Shown here: positions 22,275-35,249 of the stretch, piece by piece
Numbering within the stretch: the stretch's first letter is position 1
How the letters are laid out: every line of letters starts with the position of its first letter
Assembly (NCBI GenBank): GCA_032622095.1
Contig: CP136069.1
Location: 100,840,278 to 100,904,277, forward strand
Length of the DNA stretch: 64,000 nucleotides
From: Siphonodentalium dalli
Taxonomy: Eukaryota; Mollusca; Scaphopoda; Gadilida; Siphonodentaliidae
Direction of reading: 5' to 3'
Position numbers and translations under genes: made by a program
Notes under the pieces: model-generated
Database searches by the model: none
The model's input: only the letters and a program-made list of their open reading frames with translations
Told to the model about the DNA's origin: nothing

Positions 22275-25140
22275 AGATCCTATAGCACTGCAGACATAGA
22301 ACCTGTTGATTCATCTACTATATCTCTAAATGGAAGAAGAAAGCGATGGGCAAAAAAGTGTTTGGCTCGTCATTCCAGCATGATCCTATCGTTGCAAGTT
22401 CACGAAGTGCAAGAATATGTGCAAGGAGGAGTGGGGAAAAGAGGGCCTTGTCGGTGTTTGACTTGCGGCGCTTTTTGCAGCCAATTTTGCAAATGCGCTG
22501 TGTATATTGTGAGCGGTCAAATCCAAATTGGGCCTTAGTTTTCGAGATACCCAAGCATGTACATTGGTAGAAAAATGTGTAACCAACGTTTTATGGAAGG
22601 TAAATCTATATATCATTTACGAAAATGATTCGTGGCCTTATCTGAATTGGCGGAAGCTATGTGTGGTAAGACTATTTGTGAGTTTTCGCAAATAACAGAA
22701 TCATGACTATTCCGACAAACTGTCACTCGTCAACTCGGCACAAAAAATAGATCGTTGGACGTAGCACCCATATGTTATCGTTTGGGGGTGGAGCATTTCC
22801 TACCTAAAAATGTAAACCTTATTACAATAAATATACCCACAAATGTTGAGATAATAGGCAAAAATATAACCGGCCTCCCCAGTGCCATACAATTCAAAAT
22901 AAAGCCATCACTGGCAATAGGAACCAATAATGGTGAATAATGCGACGTATTTGGTTTTATTTAATATCAATCACACATAAGAAGTGTCAGATGCGAATTT
23001 CCATCCATATGCACTGTTATAATTAAGAGTATCAAAATCCAAGATGGCATCCAACATGGTGGCCGATTTTAATTTTAACACTTACTGAACTGCCATACGA
23101 AAATCAAGAAAACGGTATATCGCAGTGGTATATTTTATATTATTGTTATGACTACATAAATAACATTTCATCAAACTGTAGTTTCAGAGTAACTCAGAGT
23201 AAGTCAGCGTGGTGCAACTAAACACTTTTATAAATGCCATGATATTGTGAGTAATTTGTAGAGTAATTTGTGTTTGTCCAGAAAACATGGAAGTGTCATA
23301 TTTAAGTGTCACATTGCTGAAATTGCATAGTTCCACATAGTATGAATCTTAATCAATGAAAATGGGTTAATTAGAAATGAATTTAAGATATGCCCTTGTC
23401 TCTGTATAGTGTATGGTCAACATGTCGTCATCGGAGCCATTGGTGACATTTAGTCACTGAGCGCTAATTGATTGATTCAACATCAGAGCCCATGCAATCG
23501 GCAAACCTCGGTGATTTCCGTATACGCAAATATACTATTTCTGCTAGAACGATAATCCGAGAAGTTGCGATTGTATCAGAGCCATGTAATACTTGTGAAT
23601 GAATACCTGCCCGCGAAGAGAGGCAAATGCTGCTCACCAATTTTAGATTAATGTATGACGCTATGCTACTCCATTCCAAATATTAGAATTAAAAAGCCAA
23701 ATTAATATGTGATATATACAATCAACTATCAGAGCAAACAAGGTGAAACCATTGGAACAGTTACTGAAGACTTCTAAATTGTGAGATTGATTCTTTTTAC
23801 CATCAACTACAATCCTTAGTGGCGCATCTGTGCGGAAGTTTGTGACCGTGTGGTGGTTAAGGGGAAACGCACGGTTGCATAAATCTAGCCCAAAATGGTA
23901 AGATATTTTCAACAAAGAATTTCTCTGGATCTATCTGGCGAAAATCTTGAATTTCACTTATCATCATCTTCATTGTATATATAATCTGAGAAATTATTAA
24001 GAGACGATAAAAACAATGGATTTTAATACATTTGAGAGGTTGGAAATATAATTTTTGTTTTTGTCCATTTGGGTACCAAGAACTGCTCGAATAATAGTAA
24101 TTTCAGTGAAATTATTTCACACAACATAGCTTAATATTGCATTGGCTCTATGCAAGGAGTCTTCATTTGTATCATAATGTTGAGTTAGATTTTAATAACA
24201 TAATATAGAATCATACACCCATATATTATAATGAAGAATAAAGCAGTTACAAGTACTACAGCCCAATGGGAACAACTGTGGTCCCATCAAGCAGGGAGCG
24301 GTCAACTGGAATTAGGCCGCAGTGTTAAGAGATATGGTGGTCAGCTTTAATTTAGTTATCAACACACGAACCAGCCCTTATCTCTGAACAATGTTTCATT
24401 TATCAACATTCGTGACATGAACATTCTCGAATATAGAAAATTCTTTATGGGTAGTTGCCTTTCTAATTGTAAATAATTATTAAATGTCACGAATCAAGAA
24501 AAATTAAGTCTCCTCTCATCATTCTCACGATCTTCAGATATGTCTATGTTCCAGATGGTATACGATTCGGGAATGAGGGACCACACTCACAAATTACACC
24601 CCAATAGATGCAACAAAGACACCCATTTGCACTTCTTTGCAGACTGAGTGGTGCTTCATTGGAGCGATTTATCACAGTTCGTGGTAGATTCGGAAGACCT
24701 GAAAACCTTCAAAGAAAGACTTGATTCGGAACTTTGGAACATCAGATATCATTTCGACGAGTAACAACCTAATACCGCGTACATACATAAACTGTGAACA
24801 GACAGCTTGCAACGCGTGAAAACTTCAAATTATATTTCATATTACGTAACTTGGGCTAAAATTTATTGCGACTTGTTGCCGACATATTTGTGTTATGTTA
24901 TGATATCATGCTGTCTAACAAAACTCAGACCGTGTTTCATTTCAATCAATATATAGATGAAAGTAATGAGACGGAGTCTGGATATATATCAGACTGGATA
25001 TCATGGATATATGAACTGTACGTTTGAAAACAATCTATTTTACAGAGGTTCTTGGAACCGGAAAACAGTGAAATTTTAAATATTTGTCATAAAAGTGAAG
25101 TAAATGATGTTATACTATCCAATGGGTCGATAGTTCTTAC
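22275..25140. other. non-coding DNA, nothing recognised
   Basis: Overlapping frames of 60-80 codons on both strands at 22318-22616 lack domains. No exon, repeat array or RNA gene was recognised. Confidence 0.4.
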
Positions 25141-25145
25141 ATATT

Positions 25146-25855
25146 GGCTGCGGACACCCGTATTACAGTAGCGATGCCATATAGTAGGTGTGACAATTTA
25201 TTATGGTGGAGTTTGGTGACAATTGATCGTCATAATTATGTGCCATATTATAGCTCGCCATGTTGCCCGCTGAGTTTCCGCACAATGAGTCGACTCGACC
25301 AATTAACCCATTGCGTTTCACCAAGGTTGATCTCTACTCATTACGTTTTGCTACATTGTATTATCTACGATATAATATAATTGCACGATCGATCGTCCAG
25401 AATTGTGTTTGACCGTGGCAATCCCTCATTCACTTACATATCATGCACGTAGTATTTTATTGACATGATCTCACTGCATGTTTATCTACTTATATTAATT
25501 TCATGCGTATTAAGACAGTTCCCCAATTGCATTTTTAATTTTGCGACGTTTAGTTCTACGCATAATTCCGCTAACATTATCATGTGGGCCGATGAAGCTG
25601 TGTCGGAATTGTTGGGAGAAATGTAGCTGAGAGAAAGTATCTGGAATAAACAAAGCGAACAATATATACAAGGACCAAAACAAGAAAAAGGCTGATCATA
25701 ACGAACTTTGGTAGACTCATTGTGCGAATATGCAGCGGGCGACATGGCCAGCTATATGGCATATTAATTGTGACGACCAATTGTCACCAAACTCCACCAT
25801 AATAAATTGTCACACCTACTATGCCATCGCTACTGTGATACGTGTGTCCGCAGCC
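25146..25855. mobile_element. 710-bp DNA element with ~145-bp inverted ends
   Basis: Ends GGCTGCGGACACCCGTATTA and its near-complement at 25800-25855 stay alignable for about 145 bp (to GCCCGCTG / CAGCGGGC). ATT at 25143-25145 and 25856-25858 is a possible 3-bp target duplication; the border is uncertain by 1-2 bases. The interior carries short frames without domains, so it is non-autonomous. Confidence 0.7.
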
Positions 25856-25859
25856 ATTG

Positions 25860-26705
25860 TGTCACAATAATCGCTTATACCAAATTTCCGAAAGAAATTC
25901 CTGACAGATTTTTAGCAAATACATTTAGACATATACCAGGAAATTTAGGCAAAACATGCATCTGACACTTAAGTCATCATCTATTATGGCACCAATTGAT
26001 AAGATTTCTGAATGGTGAAACTCCTGTCTGATCGGAAATGTTCTTCTATATAGTCATTACAAAACAATACAATATACTATACTGGGGACTCTTATTGAAT
26101 TTTTCGTATGTCCGTTTACTAATTCACAAAATGGTGGCCGCCATAGAGGATGCTTTCTTAGATTTTGATACACTTCTAATTTATGGGGAAATTAAATTTA
26201 GCGTGATCTGTAAGAGTTTGTTTTGGACGAGTATGGTAGGCCGGTCCTGTTTCGCACTTTTCCGGAGAATGGCCCATTTGCTGATCATAATTCTTATTCG
26301 TTGTCTAAAACTTGTCTTGTACTACACGTTGATGCAAAAGTACACTATAAGAAAGCTATAGCAAATGGATAAGCCGGAATAAAGGGAATTGGTATATGTT
26401 ATACTTGCGGCATATGCATTGTGTTGTTATAATATAATTGTCCAAGTTGTATTTCGAATGATGCAGACAATTTGTCATCGAAAAGACTGTCTAAAAGGTG
26501 TCCATCATTGATTATTACCTATGACACATGGAGAAATCACCCAATGTCCAGGGCACCCTTAATTATCGTTTATTATATTTTCGCGATATGAATCTCGAAG
26601 TTTGTGGCCGTTGAATTCCTGGATATCCGGCGGAATCGTCCGTTACAAGAGGAGTTCATTAATTATACGACGTACCATACAACACAAAACATGAGCAGTC
26701 GCAAA
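25860..26705. other. non-coding DNA, nothing recognised
   Basis: A 107-codon frame at 26038-26361 is hydrophobic and has no recognisable domain. Confidence 0.4.
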
Positions 26706-26709
26706 TGTA

Positions 26710-27779
26710 TGGGAGAGCGGGGCATGTTGGAACGTTTTATATTCAATCACACATACAGGAAAATGTGAGCATGGGCCCCTTCCTTTTTTCAACTATTATT
26801 ATAAAGTATATCAAAGACTTTAAATATGGCATTTCATTATATATGATCCATTTCGCTTTTACATAGAAAAAATAAATTCGTTCCAGCATGCCCCGGGTTA
26901 AATTGTTTGAAACCAGGGGCAAATTGGAACATCGACTGGGGTAAGTCAGAACACTGATCATGTAAGGAACACATATGAAATCAATGCAAAGTTCAAGGTA
27001 AAACTACTAATATATTCCAAGAACTATATTAAATTGCTAGTATAAAACATAATAGCTGAGTCCGAGGCATAAAGTATGTACGAGAAATCGTCATCATTGG
27101 AAAACGCAACACATCCAATGAAAACGTCGTTTCACACACGAGAGGGGCGTAGCAGGGCAAAATTTTGAGGGTTTTTTAGTGCATGCTATCTATACAAACC
27201 TCCCCATTTGCCACACAAATAATTATTCATCAACGAAAACATATTGAAATCATATTTAGGACATGGTTGCAAGCAACTGAGATGAATTCATCCATAATTC
27301 CTTCTGAATTGTTCCATAATGGTTAATTATACTAGCTCAATGCCAAATTTTATGGGGTTTTCCCGTAAGTCGCACTATGGGGACACAATGGGATGTTCCA
27401 ACATGCCCCCGACGTGGAAAAAGGGTCTGATGGTACACGATCTTGGAAAGACACTAATTAATCAGTATTTTGTTTTATTTATGACTGAAATGAAATGAAA
27501 CTGGATCAACTGACATAATTTACAACCTTTACGTCCCGAAATTTTATCTTGAACAATGATAAAACATGAAAATCGAAAAAATTAATTGATACCCCCCCCC
27601 CCCCCCCCAAAGATATTTTTATGCATATCTCTTACACCATTCCGAGAATAGTCAGAATGTTTTTGCGTTATATGTGCATATATGCAAGAGTGTTTTCCAC
27701 AAAATAAGTGGAAATTGTAGATGCTGTTTTAGAGAGGTGTTTCAATATACCCCACGTTCCAACATGCCCCGGTCTCCCC
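26710..27779. mobile_element. 1.07-kb TA-type DNA element with repeated internal binding-site-like motifs
   Basis: The left end (T)GGGAGAGCGGGGCATGTTGG matches the right end reversed (GGGGAGACCGGGGCATGTTGG) over about 27 bp. TA flanks it at 26708-26709 and 27780-27781. The motif GGGGCATGTTGGAAC recurs inside near 26886-26930 (two divergent versions) and 27400-27415. No transposase was seen. Confidence 0.75.
27592..27608. repeat. 17-base C run
   Basis: Homopolymer inside the 1.07-kb element; its length may be unreliable in the assembly. Confidence 0.9.
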
Positions 27780-27781
27780 TA

Positions 27782-30700
27782 TACCTTTTTGTTTATTATT
27801 TAATGTTTATGTATTATATGTATTTTTATTATATGCATTATTATTAAATAGAGTTATTATTAACATACATTTGCCTTATTAAAACTTAAAGGTTCCCGCC
27901 ATTATAGCCCAGCGTAACAGCGTTGCCAATTATTGTTCTAGTTAATCCTGGTTAATCCGATAACATGCATGTAGGCTACACATATCTACACGCTCAGTTC
28001 GATAAAATCAACACATTCGTAATTTGTTGAAGTTTTTGCATTCCATAAACCAATACGGACATAAATTCCAAATTTGATTCATATCGTTTGAGAAACAAAG
28101 GAAATAATGCAATATCACGTCCGCCGGCGCTTTTTCACCTTTGAGGCTGTTTGAGGCCGAAATGTCAATTTTTACCACGAAGTTCACCACCCGCAACGAG
28201 ACTTTTCACCGTCGAAATGTCGATTTTCTTACATCTGTTATTTTGGAGCCGGCATCTTACGCTTTACAGTGTGCTTCAGAACGAAACATTTCAATACATC
28301 ATCAAATGTGTGATTTTGTTTAAATTTAATTTAAACGATTATAAACACGGACATACTTTGAAAATTCCATTCATATCCATTGAGAAACAATGGAGTAAAA
28401 CGTACTAAACGTAATCATGAAACTCCGCTTGCAACTTTAATTTAATTGTCGCCGGAGTCGGCTTACACTTTTAGTGTGTTCCTGTAAACAAACGTGTGCG
28501 CATGCGTACAAAATAACTCGACAAAGGGAAGTAATTCTATACCAAACCAATTGTAATCGATTCCCATGGGGGATAACTGAAAAAATAAGGACATATCCAC
28601 TTTAAGGAGATTAACATTTTTATATAATATCTACCGGTAGTGAATTTTGCAGTTTTTTGTCATGAGACACCGAAACTCACACTGGTTAACAATGTCAATC
28701 ACTAGCTGATTCAATTCGAGATTCGATTCGATGTCAATATCAGGAAGGAGATTCGATGGGTCCTACTAAACAACGAACATAAACGAACACAGGTCCAAAA
28801 AGCGGAATAGAAGGGTGAAATTTGGTTTGTGGGTGCGTGTGGGTCCACTCTATGTGTATGTGGTGTTATTTCCAACTTTGATCACTTATTTTTTGAGTTA
28901 TTAGCATTATTTGAATACAAAACTACTAAACAACGAACACAAGATTAGCCATACTGCAAAGGTGTTAATTAACTATATACGGCGTACTCTGTCTCCTTGT
29001 TAATTGCACATCTGTGAGTTGTTTTTACTGCAAGGTGATTGTCAGTTTTGTCACTGATGGCAATTAAAACACGGGAAACATCAGAGGTCGGCGGAATGTA
29101 TGAATTCATGTATGAATGTGATCCGAAGTACGAACTACATGTATTGTTTCGCGCATAGCCACACATACATGTGGTTCTTTCTAAGTTTAAATTCGTCATT
29201 CGATTTTCCACTTCTCCTCGATAGAGGATATTATGTTCGTTATTTTTATCAGTCGAAAAGTTGCACATCAAATTTGTTCAACTTCCATCTTAAGATACTA
29301 CAGGTAAGGTCAGTCCCGTCGTAGTTTAGACATCGAATTGCAGCGACATGAAGTTGAACAAAATTTATGTAGTTCGATCGGTTGTTGTGTTTTATAATGG
29401 AGATGACAGTTCGCCAGACTTGTGTCTGTTTTTTCCTATTTCAATGCGGAAGCGCAGTTGTTTTCTGATTTGAATTGGTGTAGCGAGAATATCTCAGATC
29501 ACACGTATGTATACACGTATACATGTATATGTATTATGTTTCGGACCTTTTTCGTGTGTTGATCGATCATATTTTGTGGGCATGGAACTATATATAGATG
29601 TCTCATGTACCCGTCCACGGTAATATCTATAACCGAGAAACCATCTTTAGAATATTGTGTTGTTGGAGAACAAATCAATGCGACCAGCAGTCTACCAGAT
29701 GGTGAACCAAAGCATTATCAAAAGACCTCAACGTTAGTTATTAACTGAGTTGTTCCTTCGAAAATCCAAAGGATGGATCCAGTCTGGCTTTCATGTTTTT
29801 ATTTTTGGTGAAATTGGTTATTAGGGAAATTCTGTTACGTGTATCTACCGAAAATATTCGCTCCTTCTTCGGAAAATTATAAATACTAGTTTAGAGTGCA
29901 CCTAACCTTTTCCCAGGCTTGTCTGATACTGTGCGCGAGACATAGTTCCAAACCTCTTTTTGTTCCTATTCTTTTGAGGTTTTACAGTTGAAATATAATA
30001 TTATATGTTTAGTGTAAACATATTTTATTCCAATCAAAATAATAACATATTTAAACATTTGACAAACATGTTACAGTAAGACAGAATAATATAAATAATC
30101 GATTGATTGGAAATTATTGTTTCGTTCATTTCCATGGTGCGCGAATGCTTGTGAACCTGGAAAATGTGAGAAGTTATTCTGCGCGTCACGCCATTTTCAG
30201 GCCTATATATATATATATGCATTTTTACCCATTAAATTGAAAGAGACAACCATTCGTTTCCCAAAATGGCAAAGAATAGTGACCACTCGCTCATATACTC
30301 TAACACAATCCCCTCACAAACCGCGAGAGAAAATACAACATATTTCTTTATTAACTGCATGCTGTCGAATTTAACCACATAGGCCTACATAAAATGGAGG
30401 AAAAATTCAGGCTATAGAGAGTTCTATCTCCATGTGCACTCTGATCCGGAAGCGAGACGATGGTTTCGTAAGCAAAAGGGTTCTATCTCTAAACACATTT
30501 TTCTATAAGCCCTCGGGCTTGTTGTCTGATCCTCATTTCCAAAATTAACTCTTATATGTTGTATATTTATGTCATCTGTGTATTATGTCAATTATCACAG
30601 TGGATCAACGGACACGAACCAAAACCGGAAGTCGTAGATTTCGAGGTGGAGAAATATCTGTCGACAAATATTTGTTGACATTTTTTGACGGTTTTTTGGG

Positions 30701-30915
30701 AAAATAAACGCTTGGATAGCATATCTGACCAACTGAAGGTGAGTAAATATTTCTTCGCTAATGCTCGGACACCGACGATCAATTTAAGTCAGTTGCCATT
30801 GTTCGATCGCGGAAAAAATGTCATTTAATCATCGCCGCGAGACGATTTCTTCCCCAAAATATCCCAGAAAATAATACTTTTCACATTCATCGCAGACAGC
30901 TGTCGCAACAACCTA
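27782..30915. other. non-coding DNA, nothing recognised
   Basis: Short frames only. ACTACTAAACAACGAACA occurs twice (about 28766 and 28921). ATATATATATATATGC lies near 30204. Confidence 0.4.
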
Positions 30916-30917
30916 TA

Positions 30918-31050
30918 TACCGGTCGAAAGGCCTGTTTTCCCCCCACGAATGCATATTTTGAGTATTTTCACGGACTGTCTCAAAATTCCAAATTTCATC
31001 TTTTGATGCAGGTACCCACCTCGAAAATACTGTCCGGTTAGTCCTGTACA
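30918..31050 (-). repeat. dispersed repeat, minus copy
   Basis: About 120 bp, reverse complement of 33885-34005, with few differences. Both copies keep an open frame containing TNRTVFSRWVP and KDEIWNFETVREN, with changes at a few residues. Outside the shared block the loci differ. Confidence 0.6.
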
Positions 31051-31054
31051 CCCC

Positions 31055-31680
31055 GGAATCTAGTTGCAATCCACCAGACCCGGCGGACAGTTTTTGTTGT
31101 TCAATCAAGAGTCGAAATGGATTAGTTGATTGGCTGCCTTTCGTTAACAGTGGCACGTTTTGGGGCAACTGCTTTTCTGTTGCAACTATAGTATACTGAT
31201 CAAGTTTAGTTACCGAGTACAGTTTGCAATTTGCTCTCATATATTCGTTCAGATCGTGTAAGGTCATTAACCAAAGAATCATTTATGGAAATATTGTTAG
31301 AACAAGAATATAACAATGCCCTCCATGACCAAGGCCGTAGCAACAGGATTGTTTTGATGGTGGGAGGTGTAGATGTATTTTCCAATAGTTTGATATTTCA
31401 GCCAGTATATAGCGTGAAATTTGATACTTAAAACAATTAAAATTCGATTAATTTCAGAAAAAACAAATCGTGACCCATGGCTGTTCTTTTTCATTATGGC
31501 CACTTTCGGGACTCACCACCCGAGTTTTGATTACGATTGTATAAAGTTTTAACTACATTTTTCGGGTATATATACACCCCTTTATTTTTATGTTTTAAAC
31601 AACAGGCACCCACCCATATTTCGGAGAATTTTCGCTAATATTACATATTATAGCAATCAAATATGCAGATGTTTATTTCC
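31055..31680. other. non-coding DNA, nothing recognised
   Basis: Short frames, no domains. Confidence 0.4.
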
Positions 31681-31685
31681 ATTTC

Positions 31686-32559
31686 TATCAGAGGCCAAAT
31701 TCACATTTCATAATTAATTGCAGTTAAGCAATAGCACTTAAGCATAATTATTTGCGATTAAGCGCAATTCATGGTTATACTGTGTGTAACTATGTACTCC
31801 TGGTGAATAAATAGGTGAATCTATAACTAAACCTGAACTCATATTGACATATCACCTCCTTGTTTTCATTGCTTTGGATAGTTGTGATTGTGAACTAGCC
31901 TAAATTCTTTATCAAAATGGGTGACTCGCGACAGTATTACCTTCTGTTTTAGTCGAGTCGAGGAACCAACCCATCAAAGCTCAAGTGTGATCAGATATCG
32001 ATTATTGAAGTTTGTTATTTCAATTGATTGCTGCCCAGAAACACGCCGTGAAAAGGGTGGTTTCGGTCAAAATTGCAGATGCAGATGGATAACTCTAAAA
32101 CAAGTGGTAATACGGTAAAATTTCGTGATACTTTAGTAATTATACGGCCATATTTTGTTGAACAAAATGTTTATAAATCACACGTTTTTGGGAAATTTGA
32201 TACCATAGTTGACAGTGGTCAGCATTATTTTTTGCAGTTAATCGATTCTGATAACTAAAGCTTATTTTGAAGAAATATTGTCGTTGTTGTTGTATCTTTA
32301 TAATATGGGTCTTTCTGATCGGATTGAGGACCTTTAGTTTAAATTAGCCAAATGCAGATACACCCGGTCATGCTAATAGTTAGGTTATATGGGTAGTTAC
32401 ACTTACTCTCAAGCAACTCATAGCGCTTAATCGGAATTAATTGCACTTAAGCGCAATTCATTTCAATTATGCGCAAATGACATATGTGTGCTTCAGCGCG
32501 ATGTGTGGTATATGCGCTTAAGCGCAATTCATTATTAAATGTGAATTTGACCTCCCATA
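31686..32559. mobile_element. non-autonomous DNA element with GCGCTTAAGCGC palindromes
   Basis: The right end read inward is TATGGGAGGTCAAATTCACA, followed at base 38 by CTTAAG inside a GCGCTTAAGCGC palindrome. The left end is a diverged version (TATCAGAGGCCAAATTCACA). Subterminal regions hold several degenerate CTTAAG palindromes (31730-31770, 32428-32530). No target duplication was found, so the two ends may have drifted or belong to different insertions. The right 200 bp match the copy at 42525. Confidence 0.6.
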
Positions 32560-32564
32560 CAGTT

Positions 32565-33880
32565 AATGTTTTGTCTATATATATATGAACGAGTAGGGTC
32601 TGTATGCATGTCTTCTGTCCGCTTAAATTTGAATATATAAGCGACCATTTGCGTTAAAAACTTCCCAACCAAATTATCCAGTGTGTGAATCAATGTGGAA
32701 ACAATTAATTATGGCGCGATTTGAATACAACAGGACAAAAATCACGTGCCTATATATTTACAAAAGTAACTTGCATCTGGTTCCACATTCAGTTGTACGC
32801 TATAGATTTGAATTTTACCCGCTATATACATGTAGGAAACACAACACTTCTACATTAATGGACAGCCAAGGTGGGATTAAAAATACAACAACTCGAAAGA
32901 ACACTGGAGTTTTCCTGGTGATGTTTCTATTCTTTATATCAACCGAGAGTACCAATATTTCGTATAGTATTGTATAGTATAGTATTGTATAGTATTTTAT
33001 TATAAATAATTCATTCGGGTGTTGTAAAATCCCATCGTCGATTGCCTCAGCGAAGCCGCAAGCCTTTGCCGCACAGTGGTTACATATATGAAGGCAGGCA
33101 TGCGATCCTATCGTCAGTAGCACCTGGAATTATAAAATAATATCGCTTAGTGGACTTGAACTTAAGCTAATATTAGTAACAGATATAGCTGTACACCCCT
33201 CCGACTGTATATTTTAGTCCCCTCCACATTATTGTTTTAACCATTTATGAATATTGAAAACAATAATTTTCTAGTCGTAAAATGTCATAACTCCAAACAA
33301 AAAGGTCTGACATATTTCATAATCATATATGTTCGCATGTTCCCATGGTACTAAATATATATATGCCAAGCCAAAAAAACAAATGACCGCAAAACTTAGC
33401 AATAAAAACTCGGAAAATTGCATCCACGAAAGGACGAACAAGCTGCCTCCTGTATAACCCCACAAGTTGTGGGCCACAACTCGTTGCGAGTGTATAATCA
33501 AATATAAAGGGTAAAAATCGGCACACCGCTGCATTTTTCTGAAAAAAGATGGATGTAAATCATTTTTTATGTCGGCCTTCCGAGAGTTAACAATATGACA
33601 TACATCAAAAGTTATATGTTTACCAAACATGTACTTCGTAGTTGGATTTCAGTTACAGGTTACAGTTCAGTTATATAATATAAGTCACCGCCTGGATGTT
33701 ATGTTGTACCAGGAGACATATACAACATTATGAACACCCAGAACCATTGTGGCCACGCAAAAGTCAAATGAAACGCCCATCATCTGCGGCAAAATTGCTT
33801 TTTCGACCAGAAATTGAAGATGGCAGACCTCAGCAAAATCACGACTAAGCGGACAGATTTTTTACAACTAATGATTAAAT
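32565..33880. other. non-coding DNA, nothing recognised
   Basis: A TATAGTATAGTATTGTATAG microsatellite lies near 32960-32995. Frames are short and lack domains. Confidence 0.4.
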
Positions 33881-33884
33881 TTTT

Positions 33885-34005
33885 CGGGACTAACCGGACA
33901 GTATTTTCGAGGTGGGTACCTACATCAAAAGATGAAATTTGGAATTTTGAGACAGTCCGTGAAAATACTCAAAATATGCATTTGTGGGGGGAAAACAGGC
34001 CTTTA
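33885..34005 (+). repeat. dispersed repeat, plus copy
   Basis: Counterpart of 30918-31050 (see there). It ends just downstream of the gag-like gene on the opposite strand, so it may be part of that element's 3' region. Confidence 0.6.
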
Positions 34006-34027
34006 ATTTTCCAATGTTGTCGGTTAG

Positions 34028-35245
34028 TCATTTTTGTTGAACAGCATAGGGGCAGGCTGGAGAGCATTCTGGGTGACCCAATTTCTCACTTTTCTCTCGC
34101 CAACAAGTGGCACACACATGTTCAACTAAACGTTCACGTCCCTGGACCGTGGCCTTGTGCGGAGCGTTTAGTTTACATCTATTTCGTTGAAAACTAGAAC
34201 AAAACCATGTGTACTCAATTGAAGCCTTACTTTCGGTTGAATTTCCACGTAACGGGCTTGCATCAAGCTTTGATGTTTGATTCCTACCACCAAATTTGAC
34301 ATTGTAATTACTCTTCACAAATCGAGCCAAAATAGGTGTCTCTATTTGAGAAGGATCATCTGCCCAAGTGTTAATTCCCAATTCCAAGCGCCTTAACCAA
34401 TCTGCATAAAAATTTAAGAGAGCTCGCCACTCATAGACTGATTGATAATATGCAATTTTCTTGAGCAAATTTAATCTACCATTGCGCTCTACAGAGCTAA
34501 TATCTGAGCGACTCGTGACTTCGAGCTCTCCTGCCACAAATTGTTGAAAGGTGAGATTTGTAAATGATATATTTGAATTAACATACTCGAACTGCAAAGC
34601 CGCATGTGAAAATTGTTGTGGATATAGTACTCGGTCACTGGCTCTAGCTTTAATCCCAGATCTACGTTTTTTGTTTTTTATTTTCACAGACTTATTTGAT
34701 TTAACATTCAATTCAACGTTTGAGTGAGATTCACCACAATAGCTATCATGTTCATCAGAGTCAATTTCATCCTCAGAGACTGAGGTATCGCTATCGCTGC
34801 CATCGGTGATGAGGGCCAGACGCCTCATTTTGGAATTCACTTGCTTGTTTAATTGTTCAAGCTCTCGCAAGTCTTGAATGTTCTTGGGTTTTTTAACCGA
34901 TTTAATACCTTTAATGTTTTTCTTTTGAGTGTCTCTGATTTCCTTCTCCTTTTCCAGTTCATCTTCAAGTTGTTGTTTGTATCGAAGAATTTCTGTTTGT
35001 CGATTTGCATTTTTTACGCTCGCAAGCTCCTGCTTTAACTTTCTGATATCCTCTAAGACATCATCTTCGTGGTCGGGTTCGTTTCCTTCGAATTCGTTAA
35101 TCACCTCGTTCTCCGACCAATTAGACTCTTCCTTAACATTTTCGTCCTCGTCCGATAGTGGCAGAGGTGGCAGATTTCCCTCATTCATAGCTTTGTAGTC
35201 TATTGGTGGCTTTCCCCTTTTACTTCGAGGATTAGAAGTGGTCAT
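34028..35245 (-). CDS. gag-like protein with C-terminal zinc-binding region, probably from a retroelement
   Basis: The ATG at 35245 (MTTSNPRSKRGKPP) gives about 405 residues; the frame is also open upstream to 35404. The order is: an acidic stretch, a Lys/Glu-rich coiled-coil region (RKLKQELASVK through LEDELEKEKEIRD), a Ser/Asp-rich linker, a central conserved-looking domain (VLYPQQFSHAALQFEYVNS ... ELEV ... YEWRALLNFYADWLRRLELG), and a C-terminal cysteine/histidine region (WFCSSFQRNRC, HVCATCW, HPECSPACP). The layout resembles gag proteins of tyrosine-recombinase retroelements (DIRS/Ngaro), from memory only. No polymerase or recombinase follows, so it is a solitary or domesticated copy. The frame is intact. 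Confidence 0.6.
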   Translation of the reverse strand: MTTSNPRSKRGKPPIDYKAMNEGNLPPLPLSDEDENVKEESNWSENEVINEFEGNEPDHEDDVLEDIRKLKQELASVKNANRQTEILRYKQQLEDELEKEKEIRDTQKKNIKGIKSVKKPKNIQDLRELEQLNKQVNSKMRRLALITDGSDSDTSVSEDEIDSDEHDSYCGESHSNVELNVKSNKSVKIKNKKRRSGIKARASDRVLYPQQFSHAALQFEYVNSNISFTNLTFQQFVAGELEVTSRSDISSVERNGRLNLLKKIAYYQSVYEWRALLNFYADWLRRLELGINTWADDPSQIETPILARFVKSNYNVKFGGRNQTSKLDASPLRGNSTESKASIEYTWFCSSFQRNRCKLNAPHKATVQGRERLVEHVCATCWREKSEKLGHPECSPACPYAVQQK

Positions 35246-35249
35246 GTCG

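Noticed and set aside
22116-22616. Overlapping frames of 74-140 codons on both strands
   Set aside because: They start inside the MITE, overlap each other and show no domain.
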